Shown: in pieces, positions 27,099 through 34,405 of the stretch
Layout: each line of letters opens with the position of its first letter
How positions within the stretch are numbered: the stretch's first letter is position 1
Assembly (NCBI GenBank): GCA_946627325.1
Contig: CAMOVK010000009.1
Span: 1-37,948, forward strand
Length of the DNA stretch: 37,948 nucleotides
Source of the DNA: an uncultured Prevotella sp.
GTDB lineage: Bacteria; Bacteroidota; Bacteroidia; Bacteroidales; Bacteroidaceae
Reading direction: 5' to 3'
Program-made: the position numbers and the translations under genes
The notes under the pieces: generated by a model
What the model saw: the letters and a program-made list of their open reading frames with translations, nothing else
Told to the model about the DNA's origin: nothing
Database searches by the model: none

Positions 27099-28256
27099 CT
27101 ATATATTCTTCTTGTAGCAACGACGACGTTTGTGGTTTTCTGTTTTGAAGTATTGCCATTGCCCTTGTACATTTTCGTTTGTTTCCATTTCGACTTGGCT
27201 CTCTCCCCATTCTATTCCGTAGCGTTGATACCATGGTATGAGGTAATAGAAAAGTAAAGCATTGGCTCCTTTTTTGCGATATTCAGGTAATACACCGACC
27301 ATTTCTAAATCAACGATGTTGGTCTTATGCATCTTCAAAGCGCGTAAAAGGTGCCACCATCCAAATGGTAAAAGCCTTCCGCGACGACACTTTTGAAGGG
27401 CATGGGAGAGTGATGGAATAGTTATACCGACACCTACCATGCGATGCTCTTCGGTGCTCCAATCTTCCACAATGGGTATCAATCGGAGGTCTGCCATGGG
27501 CAGATACATCTGGACATACTGGTCGATTTGTCGGTCGGAGAGTTCTGAATATCCATAAATATCCTTGAATGTTTCGTTTATTAGATGGAAAATCTTGTGC
27601 CCCATTCCTTCGTTTATCTCCTTGCGGGTAATGGTTCTTACATGCAGATTGTAGCGTTGTTCTATCATCTGCGATATCTTTGTGTACTTTTCTGGAATTT
27701 CTTTTGGCACATAAATCTTGAATTCGACATAGTCGTTGTCCTTCTCGAAACCACCAATCTGTTCAATATGCTTTGGATAATACGGATAGTTGTATATTGT
27801 AGCCATTGTGCCGAGCTGGTCAAATCCTTCTATAAGCATTCCTTCGGGGTCGAAATCAGTAAAGCCAAGTGGACCAATCATCTCTGTCATACCTTTCTCC
27901 TTGCCAAAGTCCTCTACTGCTTTCAGAAGTGCTTTCGTCACGTCTATATCGTCAATGAAATCAATCCATCCGAAGCGAACGCTTTTTCTCGACCAACGTT
28001 CGTTGGCTTTATGATTGATGATAGCCGCTACTCGCCCTACGATGTTGCCATCTTTATATGCGAGAAAGTACTCTGCTTCGCAAAATTCAAAGGCTGCATT
28101 GCGATTTTTATCGAGTGTTCGCATATCGTCAGAAAACAGAGTTGGGGTGTCAAACTTATTCCCTTCGTACAGGTCGTAGTGAAAATCTACAAATCGTTTG
28201 AGGTCTTTTCGAGTAACAACGCGACGAATGTTGATGTTTTTTTCGTTTGTAATCAT
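27099..28256 (-). CDS. GNAT-fold acyltransferase-like protein, unknown substrate
   Basis: This 385-aa soluble protein occurs widely in Bacteroidetes. It appears to hold two acyltransferase-like halves. The N-terminal half contains AEYFLAYKDGNIVGRVAAIINHKANE (about 62-87) and GPLGFTDFDPEGMLIEGFDQ. The C-terminal half has an acetyl-CoA-binding-like segment VDLEMVGVLPEYRKKGANALLFYYLI (about 317-342). No signal peptide or membrane segment is seen. It is the first gene of the run with parE (3-bp gap) and the S41 protease, from a clear promoter at 28292-28322. GNAT superfamily membership is reasonably secure; the donor and acceptor are not known. Confidence 0.8.
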   Translation of the reverse strand: MITNEKNINIRRVVTRKDLKRFVDFHYDLYEGNKFDTPTLFSDDMRTLDKNRNAAFEFCEAEYFLAYKDGNIVGRVAAIINHKANERWSRKSVRFGWIDFIDDIDVTKALLKAVEDFGKEKGMTEMIGPLGFTDFDPEGMLIEGFDQLGTMATIYNYPYYPKHIEQIGGFEKDNDYVEFKIYVPKEIPEKYTKISQMIEQRYNLHVRTITRKEINEGMGHKIFHLINETFKDIYGYSELSDRQIDQYVQMYLPMADLRLIPIVEDWSTEEHRMVGVGITIPSLSHALQKCRRGRLLPFGWWHLLRALKMHKTNIVDLEMVGVLPEYRKKGANALLFYYLIPWYQRYGIEWGESQVEMETNENVQGQWQYFKTENHKRRRCYKKNI

Positions 28257-28291
28257 ATTTTGAGTAAAACGTGATTGTTATCGATTTCTTG

Positions 28292-28322
28292 CAAATATAC
28301 AATTATTTAGTCAATGTTCAAA
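28292..28322 (-). promoter_or_regulatory. Promoter of the GNAT-parE-S41 operon
   Basis: On the minus strand TTTG (28319-28322), a 19-bp spacer and TATATTTG (28292-28299, followed by C) match the consensus fully. The predicted leader is about 30 nt. It lies directly behind the deaD stop codon. I see no terminator for deaD here, so read-through is possible. Confidence 0.8.
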
Positions 28323-28340
28323 GATGAGAGTCCGTCTTTT

Positions 28341-30191
28341 TTATTTCTTTTTTTGTTTTCTTCTTGCCCATCCTTCTTCGATGAAATCGTTGTTTTTTAG
28401 TATGTCTTTCATGCTGTTATTGTTAAAAAACTGCCGCCAATCATCGTTGTTTTTTCCCGAATTCATCGGTGATTTTTTGTTGTTTTTCTTTTCTTTGTTG
28501 GCAAACTCTTTCCCTCTTGACGCAGAATCGTTATCTTTTATTTTCCCTTTTGGGTCTTCGTCGGCTCTGTTACATCTCACTTTTCTTCGTCGGTATATTG
28601 TGCCATCAAGTGCGTTAGCTACTTTTCTGGCATCTTTCTCTGGTACTTCAATATACGAGAATCTTCCCAACAAGTCGATATGTCCTACTTGTTGGCGACC
28701 TTCCACATGGCTGTTGATGAACTGCATTACCTCGCCTGGATAGAACCCATCGTCTTTTCCGAGGTTGATAAATAGTTTGACAAACCCTTTTTCTGCTTGT
28801 CGATTATTGCCTTTCTTTTTGTTTTTATCAGCATATTGATTTCTACCGCCGTCTTTTCCAATCTTTGGTGGGATGATTTCAGGGGCATCGGCATAGTAGG
28901 CGAGAAATTTTCCAAATTCCAACGATACGATTTTTTTAATCAGTTCTTCCTTGTCCATGTAATCGAATCGTCGGTTGATGTCTTCCATAAAAGGTGCTAT
29001 TTCTTCTTCATTTACATCGATTTTGTCGATTTGATCCATCACCTTATATAGTTGTTTTGTGCAGATTTCCTTAGGCGAAGGTATTTCACCTTTCTGGAAT
29101 TGCTTACCTATTTCTTTCTCTATGTTGCGTATTTTGTGTTGTTCGCGCGAATGGACAATAGAAATCGACGTTCCTTTCTTTCCCGCTCTACCCGTTCTAC
29201 CGCTACGATGTGTGTAGTTCTCTATGTCGTCGGGCAGTCCGTAGTTGATTACATGAGTTAGTTTCTCTACGTCAAGACCTCTCGCAGCGACGTCAGTAGC
29301 TATCAGAAGTTGTGTCAGATGTTGGCGGAATTTCTGCATTGTGAGGTCGCGTTGTTGTTGCGAAAGGTCGCCATGGAGTGCCTCGGCATTGTATCCGTCG
29401 CGTATAAGTTTGTCTGCTACCTCTTGGGTTTCAAGCTTAGTACGGCAAAAAACGATGGCGAAAATGCGAGGATAGAAATCTACTATTCGCTTTAGAGCCA
29501 GATACTTATCTTTCGCCTGTACCATATAATAGATGTGGTTTACGTTCTCAGCACCTTCATTTCGGCTTCCAACGACAATTTCCTTGTAGTCATTAAGATA
29601 TGTTTTTGCTATCCTTTCGATATCTTTACTCATCGTAGCCGAGAAGAGTAGTGTATTTCTATCTTTTGGAACGCTTTGAAGAATCTCATCTATGTCTTCC
29701 TTAAATCCCATGTTTAGCATCTCATCTGCCTCGTCGAGTACTACGTTTGTAACTCCGTCGAGTTTTGCTATTCCTCTGTTTATCAGGTCGATAAGTCTTC
29801 CAGGAGTGGCAACGATTATTTGAACACCACGTTGAATAGCTTTTATTTGTGTCTGTATAGATGTTCCACCATACACTGCGAGGATGCGTACGTCATCGAT
29901 ATATTTTGAAAAATCGCGCATGTCATCTGCTATTTGCAGGCATAATTCGCGCGTTGGCGATAAGACGATAGCTTGTGTTGACTTTTTATAGGTGTCAATA
30001 CGTTGTAATAGCGGAATACCGAAAGCTGCTGTCTTTCCAGTTCCAGTTTGTGCCAATGCTATTACGTCGTTACGCGATTCGAGGAGGTATGGTATTACTT
30101 CCTCCTGTACAGGCATGGGATTTTCAAACCCCATTGCTGTTATTGCTCGCAATATAGGTTCGCTTACTCCGAGTTCAGAAAAAGTTTTCAC
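28341..30191 (-). CDS. deaD: DEAD-box ATP-dependent RNA helicase with DbpA-type RNA-binding domain
   Basis: This 616-aa cytoplasmic RNA helicase of the DeaD/CsdA group probably acts in ribosome assembly, RNA turnover or cold adaptation. Helicase domain 1 has the Q motif (GFENPMPVQEE), motif I AQTGTGKT (47-54), SPTRELC, ATPGRL, motif II DEAD (153-156) and SAT (184-186). Domain 2 ends in HRSGRTGRAG. A DbpA-like RRM follows (about 465-545, VKLFINLGKDDGFYPGEVMQFINSH). The tail (about 545-616) is rich in lysine and asparagine and ends RRKQKKK, probably an extra RNA-binding surface. A -7 box at 30248-30255 predicts a leader of about 50 nt. Confidence 0.94.
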   Translation of the reverse strand: MKTFSELGVSEPILRAITAMGFENPMPVQEEVIPYLLESRNDVIALAQTGTGKTAAFGIPLLQRIDTYKKSTQAIVLSPTRELCLQIADDMRDFSKYIDDVRILAVYGGTSIQTQIKAIQRGVQIIVATPGRLIDLINRGIAKLDGVTNVVLDEADEMLNMGFKEDIDEILQSVPKDRNTLLFSATMSKDIERIAKTYLNDYKEIVVGSRNEGAENVNHIYYMVQAKDKYLALKRIVDFYPRIFAIVFCRTKLETQEVADKLIRDGYNAEALHGDLSQQQRDLTMQKFRQHLTQLLIATDVAARGLDVEKLTHVINYGLPDDIENYTHRSGRTGRAGKKGTSISIVHSREQHKIRNIEKEIGKQFQKGEIPSPKEICTKQLYKVMDQIDKIDVNEEEIAPFMEDINRRFDYMDKEELIKKIVSLEFGKFLAYYADAPEIIPPKIGKDGGRNQYADKNKKKGNNRQAEKGFVKLFINLGKDDGFYPGEVMQFINSHVEGRQQVGHIDLLGRFSYIEVPEKDARKVANALDGTIYRRRKVRCNRADEDPKGKIKDNDSASRGKEFANKEKKNNKKSPMNSGKNNDDWRQFFNNNSMKDILKNNDFIEEGWARRKQKKK

Positions 30192-30247
30192 TATTGAAGA
30201 ATAACTTAATAAAAATAATAATTTGCGGTGTAGTTTTTAATTTGTTG

Positions 30248-30255
30248 CAAAATTA
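30248..30255 (-). promoter_or_regulatory. Promoter -7 box of deaD
   Basis: On the minus strand TAATTTTG followed by C matches TAnnTTTG, 57 bp before the deaD ATG. The -33 region is not conserved. Confidence 0.6.
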
Positions 30256-30394
30256 CGTTTTTCTTCTTAAAATCCCCCTATTTATAGCGAAAAGATTATT
30301 TGTCGCGGTGTTTATTTCCAAATTTTGTCCAAATCACAACCCCTTTGTTTTTATCGGTTTAACACAGTTGTCCAAACTTTGTCCTATGACTTTT

Positions 30395-30426
30395 TTTGCA
30401 GGGTTTTTGTAGTCCCATTACTTTTG
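30395..30426 (+). promoter_or_regulatory. Strong consensus promoter in the deaD-DUF2851 intergenic region
   Basis: TTTG (30395-30398), a 20-bp spacer and TACTTTTG (30419-30426, followed by C) form a full match to the Bacteroidetes promoter. No ORF starts soon after it. A terminator lies about 100 bp downstream, which makes a small RNA the natural product. Confidence 0.72.
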
Positions 30427-30430
30427 CATC

Positions 30431-30547
30431 GGAAAAAGAAATAAATAGTTTTTTCATTTTGAATTAATAATAGTTGATTTCTACACAATACTGATTTTTC
30501 ATGGTGGAGTCGTAATCTTTGTGAAAAGGTTGCGACTTATTTTTTTA
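30431..30547 (+). ncRNA. Candidate small RNA between deaD and DUF2851
   Basis: A consensus promoter (30395-30426) is followed by about 75 AT-rich bases and then a strong rho-independent terminator (30508-30546), which would give a transcript of about 115 nt. The next gene appears to have its own -7 box at 30564, downstream of this terminator, so the transcript does not need to be its leader. No ORF of note is inside; ATGGTGGAGTCGTAA at 30501 encodes only four residues. I do not recognise a known RNA family. The alternative is an attenuated leader of the DUF2851 operon. The first base is estimated from the -7 box. Confidence 0.45.
30508..30546 (+). terminator. Rho-independent terminator of the candidate small RNA
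   Basis: AGTCGTAATCTTT (30508-30520) and AAAGGTTGCGACT (30525-30537) form a 13-bp stem, including two G-U wobble pairs, closed by a GTGA loop. TA and seven T residues (30540-30546) follow. It is transcribed toward the DUF2851 gene, which starts at 30593. Confidence 0.85.
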
Positions 30548-30563
30548 TTATGTATTAGTTTCG

Positions 30564-30571
30564 TATTTTTG
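30564..30571 (+). promoter_or_regulatory. Promoter -7 box of the DUF2851-thioesterase-dprA-dus operon
   Basis: TATTTTTG followed by C matches TAnnTTTG and lies 21 bp before the ATG at 30593, giving a very short leader. The -33 position is T-rich without a clear TTTG. Confidence 0.55.
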
Positions 30572-30592
30572 CAGTTGTATTAATGTATCCCT

Positions 30593-31891
30593 ATGGAGAA
30601 ACTATTGCACTACTGCTGGAAACATCGACTATTTTCGTCGCAGATTTTAACTACTGCCAAAGGCAGTAGTGTAGAAGTTGTAGATGTAGGATTACATAAC
30701 CACAACGATGGTCCCGATTTTTTTAATGCCAAAATTTTGATTGATGGTGTGTTGCATGTTGGTAATGTTGAATTACACGTTAGGTCAGGCGACTGGTATC
30801 TACATCATCACGAAATAGATCCACACTACAATAATGTTGTACTTCACGTTTGTGAAGTTATTGATCGCGAAGCAGTTACCGAGAATGGATTCCATCCTCC
30901 ACAAGTTGAACTCCGAGTGCCTAAAAGTGTTAGAGAGAACTATGAAGACCTTCTTCGCGAAGACCGCTATCCACCCTGTTATAAAATTATTTTTTCGCTT
31001 CCCTCTCTCACTATTCATGCTTGGATGAGTGCTTTGCAGACTGAACGCCTCGAAGAAAAGACTCTTTCCATTTCCAATCGTGCATCGCTACTACATGACG
31101 ATTGGGAGAAAACACTATTTGCTACAATTGCCCGCAATTTTGGTTTTGGTATAAATGGCGATGCTTTTGAGGCATGGTCAGCAGAAGTTGATCTTTCTGC
31201 CACAGCTCATCATCGTGACGATGAGTTTCAGATTGAGGCAATTTTCATGGGACAAGCTGGTTTTCTAAGTGAGAACAACATTCCCGAGCGTCTTAGATTA
31301 GCAGCAGTGGATGATAGTTACTTTCAGCGATTAAAATCCGAATATACCTATTTGAAGCACAAATTCAATTTGTCGGAGATGAATCCTACTATGTGGCGCT
31401 TCCTCCGTTTGCGACCTCAAAATTTCCCTTATATACGCCTTTCCCAATTAGTTACGCTCTATTGCCAGCGCAATGCTTCGCTTCAGAATATCTGCGATGC
31501 TGTATCGATAAATGAGTTAGAGCGTCTCTTGGATAGCAGAGTGACTCCTTATTGGCAGTCCCACTACACTTTTGGTAATGTCAGTAAAACTTCGGAAAAA
31601 CACCTTTCTAAATCATCCTTGCGACTATTGATTATCAATACGGTCGTTCCAGTGCTTTTTGCTTATGGTCGTTACCGCGGTGATGAAAAACTTTGTGAGC
31701 GTGCCGTTGACTTTCTCGAGCAAATTCCCGCAGAAGATAACTCCATTGTCAGAATGTGGCAGGAATGTGGATTGTCTGTTGAAACAGCAGGCGACTCTCA
31801 AGCACTGATACAATTAAAGAAAAAATACTGCGACCGTCGCGACTGTTTGCGCTGTCGTTTTGGATATGAATATCTCAAAAAACACCGATGA
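30593..31891 (+). CDS. DUF2851 family protein
   Basis: This 432-aa cytoplasmic protein matches the DUF2851 family, found mainly in Bacteroidetes and of unknown function. The N-terminal part has VDVGLHNHNDGPDFFNAKILIDGVLHVGNVELHVRSGDWYLHHH (about 32-75), with a D-x(n)-E-x-H arrangement that resembles nuclease-like acidic/histidine sites, though this is only a visual impression. The C terminus has a cysteine cluster, CDRRDCLRCRF (C-x4-C-x2-C), which could bind metal. It is the first gene of an operon: its stop overlaps the thioesterase start by 4 bp, followed by dprA and dus. That context hints at nucleic acid metabolism but does not prove it. Confidence 0.85.
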   Translation: MEKLLHYCWKHRLFSSQILTTAKGSSVEVVDVGLHNHNDGPDFFNAKILIDGVLHVGNVELHVRSGDWYLHHHEIDPHYNNVVLHVCEVIDREAVTENGFHPPQVELRVPKSVRENYEDLLREDRYPPCYKIIFSLPSLTIHAWMSALQTERLEEKTLSISNRASLLHDDWEKTLFATIARNFGFGINGDAFEAWSAEVDLSATAHHRDDEFQIEAIFMGQAGFLSENNIPERLRLAAVDDSYFQRLKSEYTYLKHKFNLSEMNPTMWRFLRLRPQNFPYIRLSQLVTLYCQRNASLQNICDAVSINELERLLDSRVTPYWQSHYTFGNVSKTSEKHLSKSSLRLLIINTVVPVLFAYGRYRGDEKLCERAVDFLEQIPAEDNSIVRMWQECGLSVETAGDSQALIQLKKKYCDRRDCLRCRFGYEYLKKHR

Positions 31892-32286
31892 AACCGTATA
31901 TTTTTACAACAGAAATAGCTGTTCGCGACTACGAATGCGACATTGAAGGCATAGTGAATAATGCTAATTACATGCATTATATCGAGCATACTCGTCATCT
32001 GTTTCTTCGCAGTCGTGGTGTCAGTTTTGCAGAGATGCATTCTCGTGGTATCGACGCTGTCGTGGCTCGAGTGGAGATGCAGTATAAGATACCTTTGCGT
32101 TGCGACGATGTTTTCCTGTCGTGTCTGAATGTCGAAAAGCAGGGAATTCGTTATATATTCTATCAAGACATTTATCGAAAGGGAGATGAGCGTTTATGCT
32201 TTCGTGCCAAGGTTACTCTTGTTTGCCTTGTCAACGGGCAGTTATCCAATAGCAATGAATACGACGACGCGATATGGAAGAATTGA
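31888..32286 (+). CDS. Hotdog-fold acyl-CoA thioesterase (YbgC/4HBT family)
   Basis: This 132-aa single hotdog domain protein is predicted to hydrolyse acyl-CoA or acyl-ACP thioesters. The active-site segment VRDYECDIEGIVNNANYMHYIEHTRH carries the catalytic aspartate (D18) and the NNANY helix start typical of 4-hydroxybenzoyl-CoA thioesterase-like enzymes. A second conserved stretch is VARVEMQYKIPLRCDD. Length is normal for the family. Its start overlaps the DUF2851 stop by 4 bp, and its 3' end overlaps the dprA start by 13 bp, so expression is coupled. The natural substrate is unknown. Confidence 0.9.
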   Translation: MKPYIFTTEIAVRDYECDIEGIVNNANYMHYIEHTRHLFLRSRGVSFAEMHSRGIDAVVARVEMQYKIPLRCDDVFLSCLNVEKQGIRYIFYQDIYRKGDERLCFRAKVTLVCLVNGQLSNSNEYDDAIWKN

Positions 32287-33395
32287 TAAGTAGTATAATG
32301 TTGTCATCGATGCCTCAGGTATCGCTGTCGGCCAAGGTTCAGCTTCTTAATGCGGCTGGTTCTGCCAAAGCCGTTTTCGACGCGCTTTCCGATATCCGGC
32401 AACTTGTGCCCGATGCCTCCGAGCGCCTTGTTTCTGTGCTCCGAGACTTCAATCCTCCTCGCGTCTGGGCGGAACAAGAACTTCATTACTGTCAGGAAAA
32501 CAAGATAACCGTTCTCCCTTATGGCTCTGATGATTATCCTCAGCGTCTTCTCGAGTGCACAGATGCACCCACTACATTGTTCTATAGAGGCTCTGCCAAT
32601 CTCAATTCGCCGCGTGTAATCAGCATTATAGGTACTCGACATTCCACCGCTTATGGTGCCGACTGCGTGCGTAAACTCATCAGTCAGTTGCATGAGATTG
32701 ACAAATCCATTATCATCGTCAGCGGATTGGCTTATGGTATTGATATATCGGCTCATCGCAATGCTCTTGTCTATGGTATGCCGACAGTAGGGGTTTTAGC
32801 TCACGGCCTCGACGACATCTATCCGTCGAGTCATAGGGACACTGCTGCCCAGATGCTCTTACAAGGTGGTCTCATCACAGAATATCCCAGTCGCACCCGT
32901 CTCGACAAGAGAAATTTCGTTAGTCGCAATCGTATTGTCGCAGGCATTAGTGATGCCACTATTCTTGTAGAGTCAGCCTCTCGTGGAGGAGGGCTCATCA
33001 CAGCCGGCATTGCTCGCAGTTATGTGCGCGATGTGTTTGCCTTTCCTGGCAGGGTAGGCGACCCTTATAGTGAGGGATGTAACAATTTAATTCGTGACAA
33101 TGGCGCAGCCGTTATAACCTCTGCCGAGGACCTGTTGAAAGCCATGAACTGGGACACCGATGAAGAGCGAAACCAAAAACGTCAGGCGGGAATAGAGCGG
33201 CAACTATTTGTCAACCTCTCTGCCGAAGAGCAGTTGGTTGTTGAAGCACTGACAAAACAAAACGACCTGCAAATCAATAACCTGACCGTCGTCACAGGTC
33301 TGCATATAGGTAAACTGACATCTCTTCTTTTCGAGATGGAATTGAAAGGAATAATACGACCTCTCGCTGGGGGAGTTTATCATTTGTTACAATAA
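32274..33395 (+). CDS. dprA: DNA processing protein DprA
   Basis: This 373-aa single-stranded DNA-binding protein loads RecA on incoming DNA during natural transformation. The Rossmann-like DprA domain (about 70-290) has PRVISIIGTRHSTAYG (glycine-rich loop near 120-128), IVSGLAYGIDISAHRNAL, TVGVLAHGLDDIYPSSH, FVSRNRIVAGISDATILVES and GGGLITAGIA. A winged-helix DprA_WH domain closes the protein (about 310-373). An N-terminal helical region (1-65) may be the SAM-like domain seen in many orthologs. The start overlaps the thioesterase gene by 13 bp. No other competence genes are in the window. Confidence 0.94.
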   Translation: MEELISSIMLSSMPQVSLSAKVQLLNAAGSAKAVFDALSDIRQLVPDASERLVSVLRDFNPPRVWAEQELHYCQENKITVLPYGSDDYPQRLLECTDAPTTLFYRGSANLNSPRVISIIGTRHSTAYGADCVRKLISQLHEIDKSIIIVSGLAYGIDISAHRNALVYGMPTVGVLAHGLDDIYPSSHRDTAAQMLLQGGLITEYPSRTRLDKRNFVSRNRIVAGISDATILVESASRGGGLITAGIARSYVRDVFAFPGRVGDPYSEGCNNLIRDNGAAVITSAEDLLKAMNWDTDEERNQKRQAGIERQLFVNLSAEEQLVVEALTKQNDLQINNLTVVTGLHIGKLTSLLFEMELKGIIRPLAGGVYHLLQ

Positions 33396-33401
33396 TTATA
33401 G

Positions 33402-34355
33402 ATGAACATAGGCAATATATCATTTGGCGAGCGTCCGTTGTTTCTTGCTCCGATGGAAGACGTGACCGACATCGGTTTTCGTTTGCTCTGCAAGCGCTTT
33501 GGTGCTGCTATGGTCTATACTGAGTTCGTATCGGCTGAGGCTCTTGTGCGTTCTGTGAAGTCAACGATGCAAAAACTAACCATCAGCGATGAAGAGCGTC
33601 CTGTCGGCATACAGATTTATGGTCGTGACATTGATGCCATGGTCGAGGCTGCACGTATAGTCGAGACAGCCAACCCCGATGTTATAGACCTCAATTTCGG
33701 TTGTCCTGTGAAGAAAGTTGCAGGCAAAGGGGCTGGTGCTGGTATGCTTCGCAACATACCATTAATGCTCGATATTACTCGCGAAGTAGTTAAGGCAGTC
33801 AGCGTTCCCGTCACAGTCAAGACCCGTTTAGGTTGGGATAGCGAGTCGCTCATTATTCAAGACCTTGCTCTTCGGTTGCAAGACTGCGGTATATCAGCAC
33901 TTACCATCCACGGGCGAACACGCTCCCAAATGTATACCGGACAAGCCGATTGGTCTCTGATAGGGGCTGTCAAAAACGACCAGCGTATTCACATTCCCAT
34001 TATAGGCAATGGCGACATACAGTCGATAGCTGCTGCCGATACGGCTTTCGAACGCTATGGAGTTGACGCAGTGATGATAGGCAGAGCCACTTTCGGTCAG
34101 CCTTGGATTTTCCAACGTGATTGTCAGTTGACTATAGGCGAAAAGATAGATATTCTTAAAGAGCAGTTGCGCATAAATATCGAGCGCATCGACGAGTATC
34201 GCGGCATACTCCACACTCGTCGCCATCTTGCAGCAACACCTGTGTTCAAGGGTATTCCTAATTTCCGTCCTACTCGTATAGAGATGCTCCGAGCCGAAAC
34301 CGAGCAGGAATTAGTAGCAATCCTCGACCGCTGCCGCGCAATGCTCGAAGTGTGA
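33402..34355 (+). CDS. dusB: tRNA-dihydrouridine synthase
   Basis: This 317-aa flavoenzyme reduces specific uridines in tRNA D-loops to dihydrouridine with FMN and NADPH. The TIM barrel begins with LFLAPMEDVTDIGFR (FMN site). It carries VIDLNFGCPVKKVAGKGAGAGML with the catalytic cysteine C101, VTVKTRLGWD, LTIHGRTRSQMYTGQADW and IIGNGDIQS followed by GVDAVMIGRATFGQPWIF (phosphate binding). The length and the KKV-GKGAG signature favour the DusB group, but paralogue assignment is less secure than the enzyme class. It follows dprA by 6 bp. The tricorn-like gene begins 50 bp later, and no terminator is visible between them. Confidence 0.92.
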   Translation: MNIGNISFGERPLFLAPMEDVTDIGFRLLCKRFGAAMVYTEFVSAEALVRSVKSTMQKLTISDEERPVGIQIYGRDIDAMVEAARIVETANPDVIDLNFGCPVKKVAGKGAGAGMLRNIPLMLDITREVVKAVSVPVTVKTRLGWDSESLIIQDLALRLQDCGISALTIHGRTRSQMYTGQADWSLIGAVKNDQRIHIPIIGNGDIQSIAAADTAFERYGVDAVMIGRATFGQPWIFQRDCQLTIGEKIDILKEQLRINIERIDEYRGILHTRRHLAATPVFKGIPNFRPTRIEMLRAETEQELVAILDRCRAMLEV

Positions 34356-34405
34356 AATTCTAAAGATAACATATATGAATTCAATACATTAAAAATCATT
34401 TTCTT

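Noticed and set aside
27585..28274. A 229-codon plus-strand frame opposite the GNAT-like gene
   Set aside because: It is antisense to a conserved gene with a clear promoter; the translation is a low-complexity, cysteine-rich shadow.
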